In this document: piece after piece, positions 43,413-51,534 of the stretch
Layout: each line of letters begins with the position of its first letter
Numbering within the stretch: position 1 is the first letter of the stretch
NCBI GenBank assembly: GCA_025059945.1
Contig: JANXDC010000001.1
Location: forward strand, 127,677 to 191,676
DNA from: Bacteroidota bacterium
GTDB lineage: Bacteria; Bacteroidota; Rhodothermia; JANXDC01
Direction of reading: 5' to 3'
Length of the DNA: 64,000 nucleotides
Notes under the pieces: generated by a model
What the model saw: the letters and a program-made list of their open reading frames with translations, nothing else
Databases searched by the model: none
What the model was told of the DNA's origin: nothing
Program-made: the position numbers and the translations under genes

Positions 43413-43573
43413 CCGTTTTACTTGCCGATTCCAGGCGGATACGCCTCCAGAGGCCCGGCAACCGACGGGCGAAATCAATCGGTCAAGGCGCATGGCGCGG
43501 GCTTGGACTCGAAATCCGGATGGCCCGTTCGCGAAAACGCTCGCGGCGGCTTGTTCCGGCGGTGCATAAGGCA
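43413..43573. other. Structured 161-base intergenic region after mlaD
   Basis: Contains three nested-looking hairpins: AGGCG-gata-CGCCT (43433-43446), ACCGA/TCGGT with a 13-base loop (43461-43483) and GCGGGC/GCCCGT (43497-43528). None is followed by a T-run. It may be the 3' end of the mla transcript or a small RNA; no known RNA family was recognised. Confidence 0.35.
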
Positions 43574-43581
43574 TAGTTTTG
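43552..43581 (+). promoter_or_regulatory. Predicted promoter of the membrane protein/CN hydrolase operon
   Basis: TTGTTC (43552-43557), 16-base spacer, TAGTTTTG (43574-43581), an exact TAnnTTTG. Predicted start about 43585, 18 bases before the chosen ATG. Confidence 0.55.
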
Positions 43582-43602
43582 AATGCTCCAGCGGGGATGG
43601 CT

Positions 43603-44130
43603 ATGGGTTCTCGGCTCACGCTCAGATGGACGCGCGCTATCGCCTGGGGTGCGGTCGCCTTAGGCCTGGTGGCCTTGAGCCTGCCGTTCGCCCGGCTTTC
43701 CTATTGGAGCCTCAATGAGGCTTTCCCGGGCCGTTTGGCCCAGCCTCTTGCGCTCCTGGGTCGATGGGTGCCCGCAGAGGTGGTCGATCTGCGGAGCGGA
43801 TACAGCGCCTTGGACGTGTTGCGCTGGCTTCCGGAGCTGCGTCAGCTAGCCCCTGTGATGGGGTTCAAGGAGTGGGCCTTCGCCATAGGCCCCTTGTGGA
43901 TGGTGCTCTCCACGATACTGCTGTTGCTGCTGGTCCTGCTCCGACAACCCCTTTCGGCTTTCTTAGGGGACCTCATCGCTCTCGTGCCCCTGTTGTATGG
44001 GCTACTGCTTGTGGTGCTCTGTTGGATCTGGTATGGCAGCCCCTTGTTGCCCTTCTCGCTGCTTTCCTGGGGGTATTGGCTGGGACTTGCGGCCTTGATG
44101 GTGGGTTCGGCCGCGTTGGTGCGCTCGTGA
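43603..44130 (+). CDS. Hypothetical four-helix membrane protein
   Basis: A 175-residue polytopic protein without a family I recognise. Hydrophobic segments: IAWGAVALGLVALSLPFA, PLWMVLSTILLLLLVLL, LIALVPLLYGLLLVVLCWIW and LGLAALMVGSAALV. A hydrophilic loop of about 60 residues after the first helix (SLNEAFPGRLAQPLALLGRW) probably lies in the periplasm. The frame opens at a TTG (43579) inside the promoter, so the ATG at 43603, preceded by GCGGGGAT, is the likely start. Its stop overlaps the GTG of the CN hydrolase gene (GTGA), so the two are translationally coupled. Confidence 0.65.
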   Translation: MGSRLTLRWTRAIAWGAVALGLVALSLPFARLSYWSLNEAFPGRLAQPLALLGRWVPAEVVDLRSGYSALDVLRWLPELRQLAPVMGFKEWAFAIGPLWMVLSTILLLLLVLLRQPLSAFLGDLIALVPLLYGLLLVVLCWIWYGSPLLPFSLLSWGYWLGLAALMVGSAALVRS

Positions 44131-44954
44131 CCGTCGCCGTGCTACAGCCGCTTCTCCGGTCCGAGCGCCCGGAGGAAAACGCACGGGCTCTTGCGCAAGC
44201 TCTGGAGTCCCTGCGTCGGGTCTGCTCGGAGGATCCCCTCTGGGTGGTGCTGCCGGAGTACTGGTCCGCTGCCTCCGCTCCGGCGCTCTGGACCGAGTCT
44301 GAGGAGCTCCGGTTGCTTCGCGGTTGGGCTCGGCGGCTGCAGATCTACCTAGTGGGCGGATCGGTCCTGGTGCGCGACGAGGCGGGGTGTTTGCGCAACC
44401 GGGCGATGGTGCTTGATCCGGAGGGGGCGCTGCTGGGTTTTTATGATAAGCGCTGCCTGCTCACCCATGAACGCCGCCGAGGGGTCGAGCCTGGTGGGGG
44501 GCCGATGCGGCTTTCCGTGGGAGATTGGCGCTTGAGCGTGGTGATCTGCGCCGATCTGTGGCATCCCTCGCTTGTCCCTGCGGAGGTGGACCTGCTTTTG
44601 GTTCCGGCCGCTACGGTGGTCCTGGATCGACGTCGGCGGGCCTATGCCCGTCGGCTGTGGCGGGCGCTTGGTCTGGTGCGCGCGCAGGAGCGGCTCTGTG
44701 TGCTGGCCTCAAGCGACTGGGCTTGCTCCTGGGATGGGCGTCGGGGGACAGCCGGGGCTAGCCTCATCGCAGATCCCTCCGAGGGGTTGGGACCGGTGCG
44801 GTGGCGGGCTTTGGAGCGGAGCCTCTCCGGTGGTCGGCCTGGATGGCTCTGCAAGCGGCTAGATCGCCAACGTCTGGAGGCCTTCCGCGCCTACCGTCGG
44901 GAGCGAGGCTTATGGCCCGCCCCCCTTTTGCACGAGCCCTCAGGCGATTTCTAA
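44127..44954 (+). CDS. Carbon-nitrogen hydrolase (nitrilase superfamily)
   Basis: A 275-residue hydrolase of the nitrilase/omega-amidase superfamily acting on amides or nitriles. The Glu-Lys-Cys triad is complete: Glu in WVVLPEYWSA, Lys in GFYDKRCLLTHE, Cys in LSVVICADLWHP. Between them are YLVGGSVLVRDEAG and RNRAMVLDPEGALLG, usual for the fold. The GTG at 44127 overlaps the previous stop (GTGA); longer in-frame extensions run antisense-like through the membrane gene and are unlikely. Substrate unknown; coupling to a membrane protein is unusual and may indicate an envelope or transported amide. Confidence 0.82.
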   Translation: MTVAVLQPLLRSERPEENARALAQALESLRRVCSEDPLWVVLPEYWSAASAPALWTESEELRLLRGWARRLQIYLVGGSVLVRDEAGCLRNRAMVLDPEGALLGFYDKRCLLTHERRRGVEPGGGPMRLSVGDWRLSVVICADLWHPSLVPAEVDLLLVPAATVVLDRRRRAYARRLWRALGLVRAQERLCVLASSDWACSWDGRRGTAGASLIADPSEGLGPVRWRALERSLSGGRPGWLCKRLDRQRLEAFRAYRRERGLWPAPLLHEPSGDF

Positions 44955-44980
44955 TTTCGCGTTTACCACGGAAGCACGGC

Positions 44981-46201
44981 ATGGAGACGCGTTCACCCCG
45001 GGGCATTACGCCCGAGTGGCAGCCTATTACGCTGGAGCGGCCTGCGAAGCTACGCCAACAGCGCGCCTCGTACCGAATCGGGGTGCCCCGAGAGATCGCC
45101 CATGAAGAACGCCGCGTCTCGCTTGTGCCCTATGCCGTGGCCGTGCTCGTGGCAAACGGCCATCAAGTCTTTGTCGAGAAAGACGCGGGACGGCTTAGCC
45201 GATTCGGAGACCGCGATTACGTCGAGGCCGGGGCCGAGATCGCCCTGTCGGCGGAGGAGCTGTACGAAAAAAGCGATCTCATCGTCAAGATCGCCCCGCC
45301 CACCGAAGAGGAGTGGTCCCTGCTGCGCGACGGACAGGTCCTGATCTCCGCGTTGCATCTGGGGGTTACGCCCTCGGAGTTCTTCCGCGCCCTGGTGGAG
45401 CGCAACGTAACGGGCATCGGCTACGAGTTCATCCAGGACACCGATCAGTCTTTTCCGCTTGTGCGCATGATGCACGAGATCGCCGGAAGCCTCTCCGTGC
45501 AGATCGCCGCCCATTACCTGGAAAGCCCCCAAGGCGGACAAGGGATCGTGTTGGGGGGTATTTCGGGCGTGCCCCCGGCCACGGTCGTCATCCTGGGCGC
45601 GGGCACGATCGCCGAGTACGCAGCCCGAACGGCTCTGGGCTTTGGCGCGCAGGTGGTGATCCTGGACGACAACCTATCGGCCCTCCGGCGCATCGAAAAC
45701 GCCCTGGATCGGCGCGTGATCACGGCCATGGCCAATACGGAGTACATCGCGCGCGCTGTGCGCTCGGCCGATGTGCTCATCGGGGCCGTGATGCGCTCAG
45801 GCTACCGCGCCCCCATATGGGTGACGGAGGAGATGGTCGCCTCCATGAAGCCGGGCTCCGTGATCGTGGACGTGGTGATCGATCAGGGGGGCTGTATCGA
45901 GACCAGCCGCCCTACGACGCTTTCACAGCCCGTCTACGTCGAGCACGGGGTCACGCATTATTGCGTGCCCAACATGCCCGCCACGGTGGCGCGCACGGCT
46001 TCGCTAGCCTTGACGAACGTGCTCTTGCCCCTGCTTCTGGAAATCGGGGAGGCCGGAAGCTTAAACGACGCCCTCTGGCGCAGCGTGAGCCTGCGCACGG
46101 GCACTTACGTGTATCGCCGTTACGTGACCAAAAAGCACTTGGCCTCTCAGATCAACCTCCCCCATCGGGACATCGAGCTGCTCATCGCCTCCGGTATCTA
46201 G
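44981..46201 (+). CDS. ald: Alanine dehydrogenase
   Basis: NAD-dependent reversible deamination of L-alanine to pyruvate and ammonia. The N-terminal domain has YRIGVPREIAHEERRVSLVP and DLIVKIAPPTEEEW; the Rossmann domain has VVILGAGTIAEYAARTALGF then GAQVVILDD. The C-terminal region includes VYVEHGVTHYCVPNMPATVA, a clear Ald signature (the family's 'TTHYCVxNMP'). The 407-residue product carries an N-terminal extension of about 30 residues relative to common 370-residue forms, as is frequent in Bacteroidota. ATG 44981 lies 26 bases after the CN hydrolase stop. The 3' end overlaps the convergent M28 peptidase gene by 20 bases. Confidence 0.94.
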   Translation: METRSPRGITPEWQPITLERPAKLRQQRASYRIGVPREIAHEERRVSLVPYAVAVLVANGHQVFVEKDAGRLSRFGDRDYVEAGAEIALSAEELYEKSDLIVKIAPPTEEEWSLLRDGQVLISALHLGVTPSEFFRALVERNVTGIGYEFIQDTDQSFPLVRMMHEIAGSLSVQIAAHYLESPQGGQGIVLGGISGVPPATVVILGAGTIAEYAARTALGFGAQVVILDDNLSALRRIENALDRRVITAMANTEYIARAVRSADVLIGAVMRSGYRAPIWVTEEMVASMKPGSVIVDVVIDQGGCIETSRPTTLSQPVYVEHGVTHYCVPNMPATVARTASLALTNVLLPLLLEIGEAGSLNDALWRSVSLRTGTYVYRRYVTKKHLASQINLPHRDIELLIASGI

Positions 46202-47651
46202 GGGCCTCTTGTTGGGCCCCCCAAGCCAGGCGCAGCAGGGCGATCCCCACAGCTCGCGCCGCCCAGGCCATGCGAAACGGCTCCCGGTCGGTCGTGAGCT
46301 CCGGCACGTCGAGCGAGGAGTGGTAGTAGCGGGAGTAATCGATTTCTACCGTATCGGGCGGCCCCCAGCCCGGGGTCTGCGGCAGGCGGGCCAGACGGTT
46401 CCAGGCCGCTGTGTAAACCGTCGTGGCGGGGATCCGGATCGTATCGGCTCCCGGTATACGGAGCCGGTCGCGTAGGTAATCGTGTAGAAATACGTACGAA
46501 TCCGTGCCCCCCTGGCTGGGGTTTGTGTACGCTTGGGGCCAAAAACCGGCCCGGCCCGCGTAGGCGCGGCCGATCGACTCCAGCGTGCGCAACAGCGTCT
46601 CGTTGTAAGGCACGTCGTTGGACTCGAAGTACAGGGCCTGTTTTTCCGCTCCGGTGCCGATCTGATCGAAGTTGAACACCCCCCGAATGCGGCCAAGCCG
46701 GCCGGCTTCGGCCTCCGCGCGCACAAAGGCCTCCGTGGAGAAGTACTCGCTGCCCCAGACGGCGAAGCGCATCCCATAGAGGGGCTGTGGCAGGGTCCCG
46801 GCGCGCACCTGCTCGGAGAGCACGCGCGCGATCTCCAAAACCCCGGCCACGCCCGAGGCGTTATCGTCCGCCCCCGGTCCGCCGGCGTCCCCATCGCCGT
46901 GCGCGCAGACAAGGTAGTAGTCGGGTCGTTGACCCGGCAGGGAGGCCAAAACCGTCCAGGGCCGGCGCCAGGCTATGTGGGACCGCAGCATGAGGAAAAG
47001 CTCCACCGGCTCGCCCCGGGCCAGCCGCTCCCGGATCCAGGCTCCATCGTTGCGCGACAGGCAGACCATGGGGATGGGGTTCTGGGGCCGGGCCGGAAGC
47101 GAGCTGATGAAGGCCCAGTCCGAGTAGGCGTTCTCCCATCGGGGCGCATCGGTGAGCAACGCGACCGCCCCCCAGCGGGCCAGGGTATCGTAGAGGGCCG
47201 CGTTGCGGCGATCGAGCCCGTCGATGAGCACGATCCGGCCCTGTACGTGTTCCCTGCGCACATCCGGACGGAACAGCAGAACCGGAGCCCGCAGGGGGCC
47301 GGCGCTCGGGGAATACGGGGCGGGCCAAGGATGCGAAAGGGCTCGCTCTTGCGGCGCCAGCAGGCGCACCGCGAAGGTGTCGAACCACCAAGTCCAGCGC
47401 GGAGGGTCTAGCCGCAGCTCGGCCTCCAGGCCCATGGCGCGGAATGCGCCGAGCAGATAGGCCGCGCTCTGCTCGTTGGAGGGGCTTCCCCCAAGCCGAT
47501 GACCGAAGCGCACCAGATCCCGCACCGTAAGCGCTAAACGCGCCTCCTCGACGGCGCGCGCATACGCTAGCTCCCGTTCGGGCTGAGCCCAGAGGGGAAG
47601 GCCAAGCGAAACCAGCAGGCAACTGAGCAAGACTTGGACCATGCAGCTCAT
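46182..47651 (-). CDS. Secreted M28-family zinc aminopeptidase
   Basis: A 489-residue exported di-zinc exopeptidase. Signal peptide VQVLLSCLLVSLGLPLWAQ; a PA-like insertion (RPDVRREHVQGRIVLIDG); then the M28 core: VCAHGDGDAGGPGADDNASG (His and bridging Asp), VWGSEYFSTEAF (Glu where others have Glu-Glu), VFNFDQIGTG (Asp), and YYHSSLDVPELT (terminal His). The second Glu of the usual 'GEE' is Ser-Glu here, a tolerated variant. Last gene of folB-folK-dNK-DUF4834-M28; its ATG overlaps the previous stop as ATGA. Probably digests peptides in the periplasm. Confidence 0.87.
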   Translation of the reverse strand: MSCMVQVLLSCLLVSLGLPLWAQPERELAYARAVEEARLALTVRDLVRFGHRLGGSPSNEQSAAYLLGAFRAMGLEAELRLDPPRWTWWFDTFAVRLLAPQERALSHPWPAPYSPSAGPLRAPVLLFRPDVRREHVQGRIVLIDGLDRRNAALYDTLARWGAVALLTDAPRWENAYSDWAFISSLPARPQNPIPMVCLSRNDGAWIRERLARGEPVELFLMLRSHIAWRRPWTVLASLPGQRPDYYLVCAHGDGDAGGPGADDNASGVAGVLEIARVLSEQVRAGTLPQPLYGMRFAVWGSEYFSTEAFVRAEAEAGRLGRIRGVFNFDQIGTGAEKQALYFESNDVPYNETLLRTLESIGRAYAGRAGFWPQAYTNPSQGGTDSYVFLHDYLRDRLRIPGADTIRIPATTVYTAAWNRLARLPQTPGWGPPDTVEIDYSRYYHSSLDVPELTTDREPFRMAWAARAVGIALLRLAWGAQQEAPRYRRR

Positions 47652-47779
47652 GAGAGCTCCTCGTATTCCGCGTCCTCTACAGAGGGGGGCTTTGAGGTTG
47701 CCCCCCGGTGGCTCAATAAGTAACGCAGCAGGCGGTAGCCGAAGTATAGCAGAGCGAATAAGAAAAAAAGCCGGACCAT
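47648..47779 (-). CDS. Small DUF4834-like membrane protein (43 aa)
   Basis: A 43-codon ORF fitting exactly between its neighbours: the ATG directly follows the deoxynucleoside kinase TAG, and its TGA overlaps the ATG of the M28 peptidase gene (ATGA). The product has one N-terminal helix (VRLFFLFALLYFGYRLLRYL) and a polar, acidic tail (SVEDAEYEELS). This form, hydrophobic start with Arg residues then short acidic tail, resembles the Bacteroidota family DUF4834, whose members are usually longer (80-100). No known function. The tight packing is the main evidence that it is translated. Confidence 0.7.
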   Translation of the reverse strand: MVRLFFLFALLYFGYRLLRYLLSHRGATSKPPSVEDAEYEELS

Positions 47780-48445
47780 CTAACGGGGGCCCTTTCTGGG
47801 GGGATGAAAGTAGACCGTTCCCGTGCAGGGACGATGCAGGATCTGCTCCAGAAGCAGCTCCCGGTCCTCCGGATCGTGCACGAAGTCCAGCTCCGTGGCG
47901 TCCACGATCAGCAGCGGGGAGCGCCGATACCGCAGAAAGTGAAAATCGTAGGCCTGGCTAAGCGCCTGCAGGTATTCGCGCGTAATATGCCGTTCGTAGG
48001 GCCGACCCCGTTGGCGGATGTTCTCCAAAAGCCGCTCGACGCTTGCGCGCAGGTACACGACCAGATCCGGAGGGGGCACCTGAGTGGCCATAAGTTGGAA
48101 GATGCTTTCGTAGAGCTTAAGCTCATCTCCCGAGAGGTTCAGGTGCGCGAAGATGCGATCCTTCTCGAACAGATAATCGCTCACCAGGTGCTGCGCGAAC
48201 AGGTCCGGGGTCAGCAGTTCGCGCTGTTGCCGATAACGGCTGGCCAAAAAGGCTAGCTGCGTATGGAACGCGTATCGGCCCGGATCCTCGTAAAACCTGG
48301 GCAGAAACGGATTGTCCTCGAACGCCTCCAACACCAACCGGGCCCCCAGCCGATGCGCCAGCAGCCGGGCCAAGCTTGTTTTGCCCACGCCGATGACGCC
48401 TTCTACGACCAAGTAACGGGGTACTGTAGCGGGGGGGCGCTGCAT
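47780..48445 (-). CDS. Deoxynucleoside kinase
   Basis: Phosphorylates deoxynucleosides with ATP in nucleotide salvage. P-loop VVEGVIGVGKTSLARLLAHR is near the N-terminus; next come LVLEAFEDNPFLPRFYED, the FHTQLAFLASRYRQQ helix, the DRIFAHLNLSGDEL segment with the conserved D-R-x motif, and the lid RQRGRPYERHITREYLQAL with Arg residues that bind phosphates. 221 residues. ATG 48445 is preferred; an in-frame TTG at 48490 gives more overlap with folK. Bacteroidota proteins of this family phosphorylate dA/dG or dC; specificity is not predictable here. Confidence 0.88.
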   Translation of the reverse strand: MQRPPATVPRYLVVEGVIGVGKTSLARLLAHRLGARLVLEAFEDNPFLPRFYEDPGRYAFHTQLAFLASRYRQQRELLTPDLFAQHLVSDYLFEKDRIFAHLNLSGDELKLYESIFQLMATQVPPPDLVVYLRASVERLLENIRQRGRPYERHITREYLQALSQAYDFHFLRYRRSPLLIVDATELDFVHDPEDRELLLEQILHRPCTGTVYFHPPRKGPR

Positions 48446-48936
48446 AGGCGGTCCGGATCTACTATGGGCAAGGGAGAGGCCCTCAGGCAAGCGAGCAGCT
48501 CCCGATACATCAGCCCCGAGGCCGGATGCCGACCCTCGGGCAGCAGCTCCAAAAGCGGCTCCAGCACAAAGGCGCGCTCCGCCATCCGGGGATGCGGCAG
48601 CGTGAGCCGCGCCGAGCGCCAGTTTTGCGTCTCATACAGCAGCAGGTCCAGATCGATCACCCGGGGGGCCCAGCGGGGTCGGGTCGCGGGGCGGCCCATG
48701 AGGCTTTCGATGGTTTGCAGTTCTTCCAGAAGCGCCTCCGGATCCAGGTTTGTACACACCTCCCAGACCTGATTGTAAAAATACGGTTGCCAAGGGCCCT
48801 GCGGCGGGGATTCCCGAACCCGGCTGCGGCGCAGGATCCAAAACCGCCCCCGAAGCGCCGCCCACCGGGCCGCTTGCTCGAGATTGCCCCAGCGATCCCC
48901 GAGATTGGATCCTACGCCGATGTAGGCCGTGGGCAT
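48403..48936 (-). CDS. folK: 2-amino-4-hydroxy-6-hydroxymethyldihydropteridine pyrophosphokinase
   Basis: Folate-pathway enzyme transferring pyrophosphate from ATP to 6-hydroxymethyldihydropterin. Start AYIGVGSNLGDRWGNLEQAA is the family opening. The signature RWAPRVIDLDLLLYE, with two Mg-binding Asp residues, and LTLPHPRMAERAFVLEPLLE follow. 177 residues, usual length. The start overlaps the 3' end of folB by 25 bases and its own 3' end overlaps the kinase start by 43, so the three are translationally linked. Confidence 0.93.
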   Translation of the reverse strand: MPTAYIGVGSNLGDRWGNLEQAARWAALRGRFWILRRSRVRESPPQGPWQPYFYNQVWEVCTNLDPEALLEELQTIESLMGRPATRPRWAPRVIDLDLLLYETQNWRSARLTLPHPRMAERAFVLEPLLELLPEGRHPASGLMYRELLACLRASPLPIVDPDRLCSAPPLQYPVTWS

Positions 48937-49289
48937 CGGTAGATGACCTCGGCGTAATCGCAGACACCCCCCACCGGAGGGTTGGGCTTGCGCACCCGGA
49001 CCTCTACGCTGAGCGCTTGCGGGAATTCCTCCAGTACGGCGTGCGCGATTCGGTAGGCCAGACGTTCAAGCAAAAAGAAACGGTTTTCCAGGACCACCTG
49101 GCGTACGAAGCCGTACAGGCGCTCGTAGTCGACGGTGTGCGACAGGGCGTCCGTCTCCGCGGCCCGGCTGATGTCAAGTTCCACGTCCAGATCGATCTCG
49201 TAGCGCCCCCCCAGGGTGTGCTCTTCTGCGAAAACGCCGTGATGGGCGTAGAAAGAGGCGTTTCGTAGCCGGATTACGGCCCGGTGCAC
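48912..49289 (-). CDS. folB: Dihydroneopterin aldolase
   Basis: Cleaves dihydroneopterin to hydroxymethyldihydropterin and glycolaldehyde, the step before folK. Conserved: IRLRNASFYAHHGVFAEEHT, RYEIDLDVELDISRAAETDA, LSHTVDYERLYGFVRQVV, LLERLAYRIAHAVLEEFP, and the terminal catalytic Lys region VRVRKPNPPVGG. The conserved domain begins at a GTG (49289), giving 125 residues; the frame extends upstream to 49514 but that part crosses the promoter and is not conserved. First gene of the folB-folK-dNK operon. Confidence 0.88.
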   Translation of the reverse strand: MHRAVIRLRNASFYAHHGVFAEEHTLGGRYEIDLDVELDISRAAETDALSHTVDYERLYGFVRQVVLENRFFLLERLAYRIAHAVLEEFPQALSVEVRVRKPNPPVGGVCDYAEVIYRCPRPTSA

Positions 49290-49321
49290 GGCCCATCGGG
49301 GGGATCTTTTGTGTAGGCCCT

Positions 49322-49352
49322 CGAATATAGGGCCGACCTCCGTGGGGAGCAA
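49322..49352 (-). promoter_or_regulatory. Promoter of the folB operon
   Basis: Minus strand TTGCTC (49352-49347), 17-base spacer, TATATTCG (49329-49322). The -7 element sits between arms of a six-base inverted repeat GGCCCT/AGGGCC, a possible operator. Divergent from the E1 promoter 17 bases away. Confidence 0.5.
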
Positions 49353-49369
49353 GGCGAAGGAAGAGGTCC

Positions 49370-49401
49370 TTGCACTGCAGAAGGAGCGGTTTCTATTTTG
49401 C
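49370..49401 (+). promoter_or_regulatory. Promoter of the E1-DUF1573-E2 operon
   Basis: TTGCAC (49370-49375), 18-base spacer, TATTTTGC (49394-49401), predicted start about 49404, 40 bases before the E1 ATG. Confidence 0.62.
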
Positions 49402-49443
49402 CCAGGGCTTCCGAGAGTCCCCCCAACGAAAGAGGACGCGACC

Positions 49444-51531
49444 ATGGCACGCAAGCGCAACGCGGAGCTCGGTCTACGAGGTGACGGGGAGGTGCTTACG
49501 CTTCCGCCGGCCAAGGTGGGCGATTTTCCGCTGGAGGCCCTGCTCGGGTTTTACCGGACCATGCTCACGGCCCGGCGCTTGGATGAGAAGATGCTCACCC
49601 TGCTGAAGCAGGGTAAGGGGGCCTTTCACATCGGCACCTCAGGCCATGAGGCCGTGCAGGTCGCTCTGGGCGCGAACCTAATACCGGGCAAAGATTGGCT
49701 CTTTCCCTACTACCGGGATCTTACGCTCGTGCTTCAGCTCGGCATGCGACCGGAGCAGGTTCTGCTGGCCCATCTAGCTAAGGCCGAGGACCCCAGCTCG
49801 GGCGGCCGCCAGATGCCGGAGCACTTCAGCTATCCCGAACTGCGCATCGTCTCTCCCTCTAGCTCCGTGGGCAACCAGCTGTTGCCCGCCGTCGGATGCG
49901 CGATGGGGATCAAGCGGCTCAAAGTAGACGAGCTCGTCTATGTGGGGATCGGCGAGGGGGGTACAAGTCAGGGCGTCTGGCATGAGGCGCTCAACTGGGC
50001 CGCCCGCGAACGGTTGCCTGTGCTTTTCGTGGTGCAGGACAACAAATACGCCATCAGCGTGCCGGTCTGGCAGCAGACAGCCGGAAGCGGAGAATGGAGC
50101 GGCATCTCCCGAATCGCCCGCGGCTATGAGGGCGTAAACGTGCTGGAGTTTGACGGCACGGACTTCTTCGAGTCCTGGGCCGTCGCCCGGCAGGCCGTCG
50201 AGTTGGCCCGATCTGGCCAAGGTCCCGTTGTACTGCACGCGCACGTGGTGCGGCTCCTGCCGCACTCCTCAAGCGATGATCATCGCAAGTACCGCTCCGA
50301 AGAGGAGCTCGAAGCCGATCGGCGTCGAGATCCCATCCGGCGCTTGGAGCAGGCGCTCTTGGAGGCGGCTCTGGTCGACGAGGCGGATCTGGAGGCCATA
50401 CGCCTTGAGGTGCGCCGGCGCGTAGATGAGGCCTCCGATTGGGCCGAGTCTCGACCCGATCCGGATCCCCAGACGGCCGAGCGCTACGTGTTCTTCGAGG
50501 GCGCTTACGAATTCGCCTACGAGAAAGGCGAGCCCTCTGGGGAGCTCATCGTCATGGTGGACGCCATCAACCACGCTCTGCATGAGGAGATGGCCCGCGA
50601 CGAGCGCGTGCTCGTATACGGGGAGGACGTGGCGGGACCCAAAGGCGGTGTTTTTACGGCCACCCGCGGGCTTACGGAGCGCTTCGGAGCGGAGCGCTGC
50701 TTTAACTCTCCGTTGGCCGAGGCCTCGATTGTAGGCACGGCCATCGGCCTGGCCCTGCGGGGGTTTAAGCCTGTAGTGGAGATCCAGTTTGGCGACTACA
50801 TCTGGCCTGCGATGTCGGAGCTGCGCAACGGGCTGTCCGTGATCCGATACCGGTCCAACAACGGCTGGGAGGCCCCGGTCGTGGTGCGCGTGCCCGTAGG
50901 AGGCTACATCCACGGCGGGCTCTGCCACAGCCAGAACATCGAGGCCACGTTCGCCCACTTCCCGGGCTGGTACATCGCCTTTCCCTCGAACGCGGCCGAC
51001 GCCAAGGGGCTACTTAAGACGGCCATCCGGCTGCGCGATCCGGTCCTGTTTCTGGAACACAAGGGCCTGTATCGGCATGCGGCCGCGCGCCGGCCCGAGC
51101 CGGATGCCGACTACCTGGTGCCCTTCGGCAGGGCCAAGGTCGTGCGTCCTGGCCGGGACGTGACGGTCGTCACCTATGGGCTTGTGCTCTACATGGCCCT
51201 GAATGCGGCCAAGCGCTTGGCCCAGGAGGAGGGTCTTGAGGTCGAGCTCATCGATCTGCGCACCTTGGTGCCCCTGGACATGGAGACCGTACTCGCCTCG
51301 GTGCGCAAAACGGGCCGCGTTTTGGTTCTGCATGAGGATGTGGAGTTTGTGGGCTTCGGAGCCGAGGTCGCAGCGCAGATCGCGGACCGGGCCTTTGAGT
51401 ACTTGGATGCGCCCGTGCGTCGGCACGGCGGCAAGTACACCCCCATTCCGTTTGCCGACTCCCTAGAGCGGGCCGTGCTTCCGCAAGAGGAAACGGTTTA
51501 CCGGGCCATATATGAGCTGGCGCGTTACTGA
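49444..51531 (+). CDS. Fused alpha/beta E1 component of a 2-oxoacid dehydrogenase
   Basis: Thiamine-diphosphate-dependent decarboxylase, alpha and beta chains joined in one 695-residue polypeptide. Alpha part (about 1-370): HIGTSGHEAVQVALGANLIP, and the ThDP motif GIGEGGTSQGVWHEALNWAA ending in VVQDNKYAISVPVW (usual D-N/N-N end). Beta part (about 375-695): VDAINHALHEEMARDERVLV, YGEDVAGPKGGVFTATRGLT, FNSPLAEASIVGTAIGLALR, and the C-terminal LHEDVEFVGFGAEVAAQIAD. The best match is branched-chain or pyruvate-type E1 of Bacteroidota. E2 lies two genes on; E3 is elsewhere. ATG 49444 follows GAGGACGCGACC; the frame opens further upstream but that stretch spans the promoter. Confidence 0.9.
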   Translation: MARKRNAELGLRGDGEVLTLPPAKVGDFPLEALLGFYRTMLTARRLDEKMLTLLKQGKGAFHIGTSGHEAVQVALGANLIPGKDWLFPYYRDLTLVLQLGMRPEQVLLAHLAKAEDPSSGGRQMPEHFSYPELRIVSPSSSVGNQLLPAVGCAMGIKRLKVDELVYVGIGEGGTSQGVWHEALNWAARERLPVLFVVQDNKYAISVPVWQQTAGSGEWSGISRIARGYEGVNVLEFDGTDFFESWAVARQAVELARSGQGPVVLHAHVVRLLPHSSSDDHRKYRSEEELEADRRRDPIRRLEQALLEAALVDEADLEAIRLEVRRRVDEASDWAESRPDPDPQTAERYVFFEGAYEFAYEKGEPSGELIVMVDAINHALHEEMARDERVLVYGEDVAGPKGGVFTATRGLTERFGAERCFNSPLAEASIVGTAIGLALRGFKPVVEIQFGDYIWPAMSELRNGLSVIRYRSNNGWEAPVVVRVPVGGYIHGGLCHSQNIEATFAHFPGWYIAFPSNAADAKGLLKTAIRLRDPVLFLEHKGLYRHAAARRPEPDADYLVPFGRAKVVRPGRDVTVVTYGLVLYMALNAAKRLAQEEGLEVELIDLRTLVPLDMETVLASVRKTGRVLVLHEDVEFVGFGAEVAAQIADRAFEYLDAPVRRHGGKYTPIPFADSLERAVLPQEETVYRAIYELARY

Positions 51532-51534
51532 GCC

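Noticed and set aside
43440-43490. CCCGGCAACCG resembles part of a SAM-I riboswitch
   Set aside because: The remaining conserved cores are absent and the downstream gene has no link to methionine.
43497-43530. GGACTCGAAATCC looked like a tRNA-Ser (CGA) anticodon arm
   Set aside because: No acceptor stem, no T-loop GTTCRANNC and no variable arm could be built around it.
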